From contig CAXKWD010000001.1 in NCBI GenBank assembly GCA_964059195.1, forward strand, positions 214,404,484 to 214,468,483: 64,000 nt of DNA, read 5' to 3'. Positions 55,691 to 64,000 of this stretch are shown here, piece by piece. The translations under genes were made by a program, and so were the position numbers. This stretch comes from Ectobius pallidus. Its lineage: Eukaryota > Arthropoda > Insecta > Blattodea > Ectobiidae. Below the pieces are notes generated by a model, which searched no databases, was not told the DNA's origin, and saw only the letters and a list, made by a program, of their open reading frames with translations. Numbering within the stretch: the first letter of the stretch is position 1; every line of letters starts with the position of its first letter.

Positions 55691-56435
55691 TGTACTACAT
55701 AGACCCCCTACTGTAAATAAAGATGGCTCGAAAGCATTTTCGTGCTGATTTTGTCCTACACTCATTTTGCGGAATAGGCTATCAGCATTTGCCATGTGAC
55801 ACAATTCCGCCAATAATAAGGAACACACTGTAATTTTAAATTGCTCTTATTATTTTACTAAAAACAAGGGCATACATGTCAAAATTATTGCCAAATTACC
55901 CAAGTCTCCCCTACAAGAAAATCAGGTGAACTGATATAGACTAATTTACCTAAATCTATCCTGTCATAGCTGTGGATCGTTCTCGCTTTCCTGAAAATTA
56001 TTGTCGCAATCGCTGTATAAAACAACGTGTTAACAACTTTACGAGCTTCCCAAGGATTGCCTCACAGTTAGTTATTATGCTTGCTTCTCTTATTAGTGTT
56101 TATGCCATTCTTATAGGCTACTGGTCCCACCCACGAAATGGAAGTACGCATGTTCAGGAGATTTCTGAGGAGACGGAAACCAGGCACTGAGAAAACAGCG
56201 CCGTCCAAAACACCTGTTTAAAGCGACTGATTTGAGAGCACAAATCTGCCTGGTCCAGTGCCGCACTGGCTCACATTCGGATGATGTAGAGGTAATGATG
56301 AATTCTCTATCGGCTAATTATTGCCTAGTGATTCTCATAATCTGTTGAATTATTGCGAACTAAGGATCATACAAAACGAAAGCCTAACTGGAATAATGGA
56401 AGTTAAATAGGCCTAGGTGTTAATCTTTATTCAGT

Positions 56436-56830
56436 GCTTGGTACTTTATGAGATCGTGTGGGGGACGGGAAAATGTCTGCCCGTGCGTCTGCACGCGCGG
56501 TAACTCAAATAGGCCTACGCTTTATCGGATTTTCATGAAACTTGTTATACGCATTTATAACGTCCATGGCAAGAAGCCTATTTATTTAGGACCAATTGGG
56601 TTGCTCGGTAGCGCAGTAACGACTAATTAAATGTCACATGCTTTTTAAATGGGGAATCATGAGTAGGCCTACTATAAAGCCGCGTTGCTAATCGCCGAGA
56701 ACCTTGAGTACAATCCAGTCAGATGTTTGTAAATTTATTATATCACGCCTTGCTTTAGATGTGAGGGATTTGTTGCAATTTCGTTCTGTTGTTATCCCAC
56801 ATATTCCTTCACATACGCTTATACGTTCTA
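56436..56830 (+). repeat. Repeat family R, 5' part
   Basis: GTGCTTGGTACTTTATGAGATCGTG..., then TTTCATGAAACTTGTTATAC and ACCAATTGGGTTGCTCGGTA follow the same order as 15398-15610; the right half is rearranged. Confidence 0.68.
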
Positions 56831-57069
56831 CATTCTACATTGTAGACCAACATAAACAATAATTCTCTACATTTTCATTAGACTAGGCCTAGTTAAACTT
56901 CATACCTAGGATAGCTTTTACTGAGTTTTGGGATCCAAAACCAGTACCCGGAACAAAACTCAAAATTCCATAATATTTCAGGTAAAAATTGCATAACTTA
57001 GCCTATCTGGAAACTTTAAAGATTTTTGTTTTCTTAATTCAGCTGTGTTTATATTTGTTTTGCTACTAG

Positions 57070-57380
57070 GCCATATCAGGAGTTCGGGATCTGTGTCTAT
57101 ACAGTAGCCTAGGCCAGGTAACTATTGAGTGTCAATTGTTTATATTAGTGGTGTATTTTTATGGAGTAATTTTCAATTGATAGGCCTATTAATTTAAATG
57201 GATATGATACCGGATGAAGTGGTGAGGATGATTCATGGTACGTAAATATCTAATAATTCGGCATTTGCCTTTACGGCTGGGGAAACTATGAAAAAACGGA
57301 TGTCAAATTGGCCGGCCACGGGATTTGAAACCGGGACCTCCCGAATGCGAGTCCAAGACGCTACCATCTCGGCTTGGTTT
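57070..57380 (+). repeat. tRNA-derived SINE, family 2, plus-strand copy
   Basis: It runs from ATATCAGGAGTTCGGGATCT through GGCCGGCCACGGGATTTGAA to GACCTCCCGAATGCGAGTCC. The reverse complement of the last part is tRNA-like. Confidence 0.75.
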
Positions 57381-57647
57381 TATAGATATTGTTTTTATAC
57401 TTAGCCTATTGTACGTTTACTGCTAGAAAATAGTACTTTTTTATGTATTAAACTAGCCCTAATAGGTTACAGGTCTATGGTAAAATATGACCGGAATAAA
57501 TGGTTATGCATGATTATTGTTGTTACTGTAATAATTACATAGATCTACAACAACATACAGTCTAATCAGAATTAAAGAATTTGTAAGGACATCTATGTCT
57601 CGAGTGGTTCCCACTTACATTTCTTAAATATAGTTTCAAAAAGATTT

Positions 57648-58118
57648 ATCTTGCCGCTTGTATTAGGCCTATATGGATGTGAGACATGGCCGCTTACTCT
57701 TCGGGAAGAACATAATCTGAGAGTGTTTGAAAACAGGGGGCTTAGGGAAATATTTGGGCCTAAGAGAGGGGAAAATGGGGACTGGGAGCTTCATGACCTG
57801 TACTCTTCACCGGATATAGTAAGGGTAATTAAATCACGGAGGATGAAATGGGCTGGACATGTTGCGCGAAAGACGTATCTAAAAAGTACTGACTGGGAGA
57901 TCCGAAGGGAAAAGACCACTTGGAAGACCTAGACGTAGGTGGGAGGACAATATTAGAATGGATTTAAGGGAAGTATGATTTGCGAGGGATGATTGGCTGG
58001 AGTTAGCACAGAATAAGGTTGAATGGCGGGCTCAGGTAAGCACGGCAATGAACCTTCGGGTTCCATAAAATAGATAATATTCCTTTAGCTTGCTGAGGAA
58101 TTGTCTATTGCCTTTGAG
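57648..58118 (+). mobile_element. LINE 3' end with reverse-transcriptase-protein C-terminus
   Basis: Open for 93 codons: GLYGCETWPLTLREEHNLRV, then IVRVIKSRRMKWAGHVARK, the C-terminal domain of endonuclease/reverse-transcriptase proteins common in arthropod LINEs. A frameshift at about 57870-57930 breaks the end (GRPRRRWEDN-type text continues in another frame). The 3' tail CATAAAATAGATAATATTCC and GAGTAAGTAAGTAG is shared with 52570-52806 and 62130-62590. Confidence 0.9.
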
Positions 58119-58252
58119 TAAGTAAGTAGTTTTATAACCAAGATTGGTTATAAGCAGAAACTATAGAGGAGAATTCCGTACGTAAACCAGGCTTTACTGG
58201 CCCCGTGCTCCATGCCAAGCTTGAAGTGCCATACATCATCTCGCTCTCTCTT

Positions 58253-58315
58253 GATTGGTCGTACACAGCGCATGCGTCTCGTGCCAGCCAATTCCCTCCA
58301 GACCACGCCCCTCCC
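58253..58315. promoter_or_regulatory. Promoter-like GC island (NF-Y, NRF1, GC-box motifs)
   Basis: Within 65 bp: GATTGG (58253-58258), the NRF1-like palindrome GCGCATGCGT (58268-58277), CCAAT (58288-58292) and CCACGCCCCTCCCAC (58303-58317). No gene is visible next to it, so it could be a distal or alternative promoter, or repeat-derived. Confidence 0.35.
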
Positions 58316-58779
58316 ACTATTGTGGTAATATAAATGCTATAAACACTTTTCAGATCAATATAATAGCTTCCATTACGCCACTTTTAAAAATAGCGTCATG
58401 AGGCTGGGTTTAAGTTCATAAAAAAACACTTAAAACAAATGAATAAATGAATCTCGTCACAAAAGATCGCATGTCCCGGAGAATGTAACGAAAATTGAAG
58501 AGAATAAAATGATAATTGCATAATATCTGGTAAGAAGAAAGGTAAATTAACAGATTTTGAAATAATAAACTTGCAAGTAAATGATGACTGATGGTGTGGA
58601 AGCAGAACAAAATACACTCAGGGACAAAACAAAACCCGGAACCTTGAATTTTTCGTCTTTAGTCTGTCTTAAACTTACAGAATTTTCAATTTAGAATAAC
58701 AAAGCATTACATCAACAGGAAAAACTGTTGCATTTATTAAAAACTACTTTTTTTTTGCATCATTCTTTGAATTCTATTG

Positions 58780-59330
58780 TAGTGCCAGAAAGGTATTTTC
58801 TGAGATTGTGTGGTGGACGGGAAAATATCTGTCCGTGTGTCTATCCATGCGATAACTCAAATACGCTTTATCGGAGTTTCATTAAACTTGGTATAGGCCC
58901 TACGCATTTATAATGTCCATGGGAAGAAGCCTATTGATAATGGACCAAATCGGTTGACCGGTACAGGAATAATGCCCAATTTAGTGCCTGTTTTATGGTA
59001 GGTCTAATAACTTATATTATAAATAAATAAACTGCAAATCAGTTCTCATGACAATGTATTGTTTTACATTGTTGATATAAGTTACGGCTTTGGAAGTTGC
59101 AATAGGCCTACAGGTAGCTATGACAAAGAACACTACCCACATATTCCTTCACATATGGTTATCAAACTAGACCTTTGTTCTTCCGTAAATCCTGCTTAAT
59201 GAATCTATCTGGAGCTTAACTCGGAAATCGATTACAAAAATAACTTATTTTCTGCATATCATAATTGCAATTATCACTGATTAAACAAGAGCATTCTGGC
59301 ACTTTGTTATACCAGTTTACCTGATTTTAT
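58780..59330 (+). repeat. Repeat family R, full-length copy
   Basis: Complete from AGTGCCAGAAAGGTATTTTC to CATTCTGGCACTTTGTTATA with the inverted AGTGCCAGAA ends. It is the reverse complement of the consensus seen at 16541-17145. Confidence 0.75.
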
Positions 59331-59785
59331 TAATAACATGATAGTTTTGGGTGAAGCTAGTATTTTTTCTAGTCGCAATGATACAGGAAGTTTAGGCTAT
59401 GCAAAAATAACTTGAACAATTCCATCCATTGCAGTAGGCCTATATTGCAGAAGATGAATAGGCCTATAATGTTATGAACCAGAACATTTCAAATTGCGGT
59501 TCTCCCCAACATAGTATAAAACAATTAATTTACAACACATCTTCATTCAGTGAAGGTATATTGTGAAGTCACAATCAGACCATATGTTGATAAATGTTAA
59601 TAACATTAACAAAAATAATTAGTAGAGTTTTTAGTATTGAGAGGGTGTGTTAAAGGTGTTTTGTAGGCACTTGCAGCCCTGAATGGGATGCTGCGGTGTG
59701 AGACTAAATGGATTTTAAATCAAAATCTGAGCTGTACAATGCGAATCATTTATCACGGAGAAGAACCGGTGAGAACGGATAACCC
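59331..59785. other. Unassigned sequence
   Basis: AT-rich with three TAGGCCTA octamers nearby; no gene or repeat recognised. Confidence 0.4.
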
Positions 59786-59817
59786 TAGCGCGTGCGCTCC
59801 CATGCGTCACTTCCGGT
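59786..59817. promoter_or_regulatory. Promoter-like motif group (NRF1-, CRE- and ETS-like)
   Basis: AGCGCGTGCGCTCC, then ATGCGTCAC overlapping CACTTCCGG (ETS core) within about 30 bp of otherwise AT-rich DNA. ATTAACCATGCAGCGGATCC follows at about 59846; the ATG there opens no long frame. Motif evidence only. Confidence 0.3.
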
Positions 59818-60204
59818 TATAAACTAAACTCTGTGCAGCGATCATTAACCATGCAGCGGATCCGTAAATACTATATAATCCATTACAAATTTCTTTTCGG
59901 CGATATAAGTTGTTCCGAAATTCCGATCATCAGCATAATACAAATCTAGAAATATTTCCGACGACATTGTTATTATTTTCTAGTGGATTTCCGTTACATT
60001 CCGTAAAAAAAAAAGTTGGGATAAATGTGACTTACAAGTATGTAGGCCTAAGCCTGCTCCTTCCACTTGAAATTTCAATTGGTGCAGACCGTGGATTGTG
60101 GAAAGATGACATTCTTAATTCTTGTTTTTTATTTCATTTTATATTTATAAGTTATATATATTTTCAAGAGACATCGAAAATATAAAATTCCCAGTGCGAT
60201 ATTC

Positions 60205-60490
60205 ATGGCCGTCCTGAAGGGGATAGGGTAGGGCCGATTCCCGGTACCTCAACTGAATTTTCTGAGGTAGGGAGGTCTAGTCGGGGTGCACTCAGCCTCG
60301 TATGTCAAATTGAGAAGCTGCTTGATAGAGAAGTAGCGACTCCGGTCATGGAAACCACCATTAACGGCCGCGGGTGTCGGCAAGCTGACCACATGCCCCC
60401 CAATCCTGCCATCTTCCTCTGGTCGGTGACGCAGCGGTCGAGTGGTAGGCCTTGTCCCTTCAGGGATGTAGCGCCACGGAGTTTAGTTTA
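60205..60490 (+). repeat. tRNA-derived SINE, family 1, copy 3
   Basis: Plus-oriented copy: GGCCGATTCCCGGTACCTCA, TCCGGTCATGGAAACCACCA and CTTGTCCCTTCAGGGATGTA match copies 1 and 2 in reverse complement. The tRNA-like head is partly lost. Confidence 0.82.
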
Positions 60491-61505
60491 TTTCCATTTT
60501 TTGTATGTCCCCGACTACGAGCATGTGCTCATTCGGGTGGTATCTTGATGAAAAAAGTGAAAACTTTCTAAAATAGTAATTGAATTGTGCCTAAATAAAA
60601 GTTTAAGTTTATGTACTTTATTTACTTAAACTTTATTTCGTTTCGCTGAATCAAAATGTAAGACGACCAAGGGGCAATTACATGGACAAAACTATGGCTT
60701 GAAACTGTATAACGCGTTTATTGCTGAGCACCCCGGATATATAGGCCTAAATTACAATCTCAAACATTTCAAGAGGAATATATATAACTTATATACAATA
60801 TTAATAAAATAACTTTAATTTTGTTTTATCTTTCAAGGTTTCAACCCAATTTATTCTATAAATATTTCTTCTTCTGTTTTTTGCACTTTCTATTTAAACC
60901 ACTGGTTAATAAAGCAAAATTATTTTATATATATTGTACTCATATTTATAATTTTCGTCTGTAGTAAGTTATACTGTGCATCGATATATAATTATATTTA
61001 CATTTAATCTACTATACCCCCTAAACACGAGCTTTGCTCATATAGGGGCATAGCCTACCTTACATTTTATATGCTAAAATAGAAATAGTATTTTCTGTTG
61101 GTTTTTGTTTTTAATTCCACTAAATGTGAAATAATGTAAATAATGAAATGCAATAATGTATGTAACAATAAATAAATAAAATAAATAAACATTTACTGGG
61201 ACCTCTACTTGGAAGGTTAGGTCCAAGTTCGTATTGCTTGCGAACTTTTTTACTCAACATACTAATTTAAAGTGGGCACAATAAAACCATTTATTCCTTT
61301 TATGTATTAATCCTTTTCACTAATATAATACTTATTTAAAGGCCACTTGTACAGAACTCATATCGATTGACCGGTAGGCCTTATACTGTGATGGAATATG
61401 GACGCATGCGATACAAATAGTCTGCCTTGTGCATAAAAGCGAAAACGAGCCTAAGTAGACTATAATCGCTTTTAATATGTATACAGAGATAGAAAGAGAT
61501 ATGAT
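60491..61505. other. Unassigned sequence
   Basis: Very AT-rich. No exon, repeat end or RNA gene seen. Confidence 0.4.
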
Positions 61506-61805
61506 ATGGACCTAGAAAGAGAGGAAGAAGGGCTTGTGGGCCCATTAGCCACCTCTCAGCTCACAATGAAAACTAATACACTGCAGACAAATATGAAGGC
61601 CTGGGAGAATTCGCACCTGAAAAGCACCCCACCCGCTAAAATGTTATTATGTGCTGCCTCTAGCAGATCGTTAGCAACAGGGGTACCAAAACAGCACTCA
61701 GGCCTGTTTGTGCAGGATGCTGAAATATTAAACTGCAGCTTTATAAAGTCACACCTGTCCCTGAGGATGAAATCAGAGGGCGTTACCAAAATTCTAGAGT
61801 TTTAA
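61506..61805. other. Less AT-rich segment open on both strands
   Basis: The plus strand is open for 99 codons (MDLEREEEGLVGPLATSQ...) and the minus strand for 77 (61556-61789). Neither product resembles a family I know and neither has supported splice sites. Composition differs from the flanks, so an exon or the core of a decayed element is possible. Confidence 0.2.
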
Positions 61806-62129
61806 CTTGTAGTATTTCAATAGCATGCACATCGACTTCTAATATTTCACTTTAAATATCATCTGGCCGTCATTATCATCTTCATCCTATCCGCATCTTG
61901 TTTGGAATGAGTGTGTGTGTGTGTGTGAATGGCGAGTCTCGTCCTGTGTTTGTGTTGTCTCGGAGGTGGCCCCGGCATTGGGCTGATCACTCATCCGGGG
62001 AAGCCCTTCATGTCCTTGTCTGGTCAAAAAAGTATGTCTGTGTTGTGATCCATAGTTCATTCCTCTCCCGACAGGTCGCGGCCCGGGCCGCATAAAAGTC
62101 CCTACAAAGGAGAGGTAAAACTACGCTAA

Positions 62130-62590
62130 ATTGCGCTCTTCGGGAAGAGCATAATCTGAGAGTGTTCGAAAACAGGGGGCTTAGGAAAATATTTGGGGCT
62201 AAGAGAGATGAAAATGGGGACTGGAGAAAACTGTATAACGACGAGCTTCATAACCTGTACTAGTCACCGTACATAGTAAGGGTAATTAAATCACAGAGGA
62301 TGGAATGGGTTGGACATGTTGCGCGCATGGGGGAGGAAAGACATATCTAAAAAATATTGACCGGGAGACCCGAAGGGAAGAGACCACTTGGAAGACCTAG
62401 ACGTAGGTGGGAGGGCAATATTAGGATAGATTTAAGGGAAGTAGGATTTGAGAGGGATGGTTGGATGGAGATAGGACAGAAGAGGGTTGAATGGCGGGCT
62501 CATGTAAGCGCGGCAATAAACCTCCCGGTTCTATAAAATAGATAATATTCCTCTAGCTTGATAAGGAATTGTCTTTTGCCATTGTAGTCC
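62130..62590 (+). mobile_element. LINE 3' end fragment
   Basis: GAGCATAATCTGAGAGTGTT through GGTTGGACATGTTGCGCGCA and CTTGGAAGACCTAGACGTAG match 57710-58080 in order. Several frameshifts. The tail AAAATAGATAATATTCCTCT and AAGGAATTGTCTTTTGCCAT is shared. Confidence 0.88.
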
Positions 62591-62608
62591 AGGCAACGAA
62601 TCCAAAAT

Positions 62609-62760
62609 AGAAAAAAAAAATCGTGTAGTTTTGAAATTTTGCAGAGTTGTCGGAGGGAGTGTCCGGAACAACATACTAAAAGTCCCCGAAGGTGGGGGGT
62701 GAGCGGGGGGCAGGGGGGGCCCACAGAAGGTCCCATTTTTAGGTTTTTCGCTTATATCCA
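62609..62760 (+). repeat. Direct repeat unit 1 (G-rich tail)
   Basis: AAATCGTGTAGTTTTGAAAT, TTGCAGAGTTGTCGGAGGGA and AAAAGTCCCCGAAGGTGGGG recur in the same order and orientation at 63303-63430, about 695 bp away. Confidence 0.75.
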
Positions 62761-63302
62761 AACAATGGTGCATCGTAGAGGAAAAATTGCTATATACAAA
62801 ATTAAAGCTGATACAATTTCATATAAGTTTCATTCTACACATTTCTTTCTATTTCCAATAGTTTTCGAGATATCCGCCAACGAAAATAACAAATTTTCGA
62901 AAAAATCTCTTTCGCCTCGCGCTTTTCGACACACTTTGTCTTCTAGCGCTTCATCCCTTAGGTATACAGCTATGTTCTCATTAAAGAAGTTGTAGGGAAA
63001 TAAATTAACTTTAAAGTGAATAGTCATTTGTGATTTTGTCTTCAAATGTTCAAAAGTTATAACAATTTAAGTTTCGATCAAATTTCGAGATTTCGAAAGA
63101 AAACCGTACATCGCACTTTCTCTATATTTAGGGGTTATATCTTTGTATATAAACTGTATATTGTGTATTTACATCATGAGTCAAGTGGAGAAATATGACA
63201 CAACCATTAAAGTTGAATTTATTAAAAATCCGATCACGGTACAAGCACAGAACATGTAATGGAAAATACATCTTATTCCAGGCAAGAAAGGAAAAATAGG
63301 GA

Positions 63303-63430
63303 CAAAAAATCACGTAGTTTTGAAATTTGGCAGAGATGTGGGGGAAAGTATGCTAAACAACATAGTAAAAGTCCCCATTAATAGGGGGTGAGCGGGGGGT
63401 GGGGGGCACTTTTGAATGTCATTTCTTGCA
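63303..63430 (+). repeat. Direct repeat unit 2 (G-rich tail)
   Basis: AAAATCACGTAGTTTTGAAA, TTGGCAGAGATGTGGGGGAA and AAAAGTCCCCATTAATAGGG parallel 62609-62760. The text between the two units may be the rest of a ~695-bp repeat monomer. Confidence 0.75.
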
Positions 63431-64000
63431 GTTTTCCCAAAACACACAAAAGCTATGGGTTCTAGCAAAACACAGTTTATGCACAAAATTAACTACATAA
63501 AAGTTCTTATAAAATTAATCTGAATGATATTTTTGTGTATTTAATAGTTCATTAAATAGAAGGATATGAAGTAGGACATAGTTCTGGAAATTCTGTTTTA
63601 CATACACCTATATATTATTTTTTTAACCTGTGCTACGATTCGTGTTACCATGTCCATGCTGTGACCAGTGCTACCAATTGTGCACACAAGACATACTTAA
63701 CTTCATTCAGGTAAGCTTAACAGCAGAACAGAATAAAAGCACACGAACTGACTTGCACCGAATTGTGTTTTTAATCTATGTACATTTATATTATTTCAAC
63801 TTCTAAAACAAGTTATATTGTATAAAATAATCTGTCTTCGTGCTGTTTAATGGCAATATATGAAGTATTAATCACTGCACACTAATGATTTCGTGTCCAG
63901 TACGAGCAGACGGTTTTACCCGATAAAATGACATCCTCGCGATTCCTACAAGAATATTGTAAGATAAACGGCCTTGATTGGTCTTTATCCGAGGAATTGC
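63431..64000. other. Unassigned sequence to the window end
   Basis: AT-rich; no gene, exon or repeat copy recognised. Confidence 0.4.

Noticed and set aside
57651..57932. Independent host gene for the CETWPLTLREEHNLRVF protein
   Set aside because: The text is the C-terminus of a LINE reverse-transcriptase protein and is repeated at 62130-62590 and, inverted, at 14700-15040.

Overview
The window reads as arthropod (insect) nuclear DNA: AT-rich, split genes with canonical GT/AG introns of up to 17 kb, and dense transposon debris. The endonuclease/reverse-transcriptase LINE tails, tRNA-derived SINEs and mariner foldbacks would suit a large polyneopteran genome such as a cockroach, but I cannot confirm the species. 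There are no operons, CRISPR arrays or other prokaryotic features.

Three protein genes are supported, all on the minus strand. (1) 1179-13564: an SLC45-type H+/sugar symporter of the major facilitator superfamily. Eight in-phase exons give 612 residues and ten of the expected twelve membrane segments; the 3' end lies off the left edge. (2) 27205-31568: a complete three-exon gene for a 105-residue protein whose N-terminal ~70 residues match the KRAB-like domain known from PRDM9/PRDM7 and SSX. It has no SET domain and no zinc fingers, and a polyadenylation signal follows its stop. (3) 33041-53249: a three-exon, 244-residue ANTP-class (NK-like) homeobox gene with an N-terminal Eh1-type repression motif. 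Its homeodomain is split between a small 104-bp exon at 35769-35872 and the last exon. Genes 2 and 3 are 1.5 kb apart, tail to head; genes 1 and 2 are separated by 13.6 kb of mostly repeats. Nothing shows that the three genes act together, although genes 2 and 3 both look like nuclear regulators.

Most of the rest is mobile DNA. Several elements are delimited to the base by 8-bp target duplications: three hAT families of small elements (CAGTGGCGGACG, CAGTGGTTCCC, TAGGGACCGGATT termini), one 1-kb element with CATAGGCGTA termini, and a hAT element nested in a mariner foldback. There are five mariner foldbacks whose arms encode the transposase C-terminus, a second mariner foldback at 20776-21434, a TA-flanked foldback family (three copies), a Helitron (19808-20608), four LINE 3' ends, four SINE families, and at least two dispersed repeat families I cannot classify.

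Regulatory candidates are a cluster of RFX X-box-like palindromes 1.0-1.5 kb upstream of the homeobox start codon and two promoter-like GC islands near 58.3 and 59.8 kb. The palindromic octamer TAGGCCTA occurs about 35 times by hand count where about one is expected.
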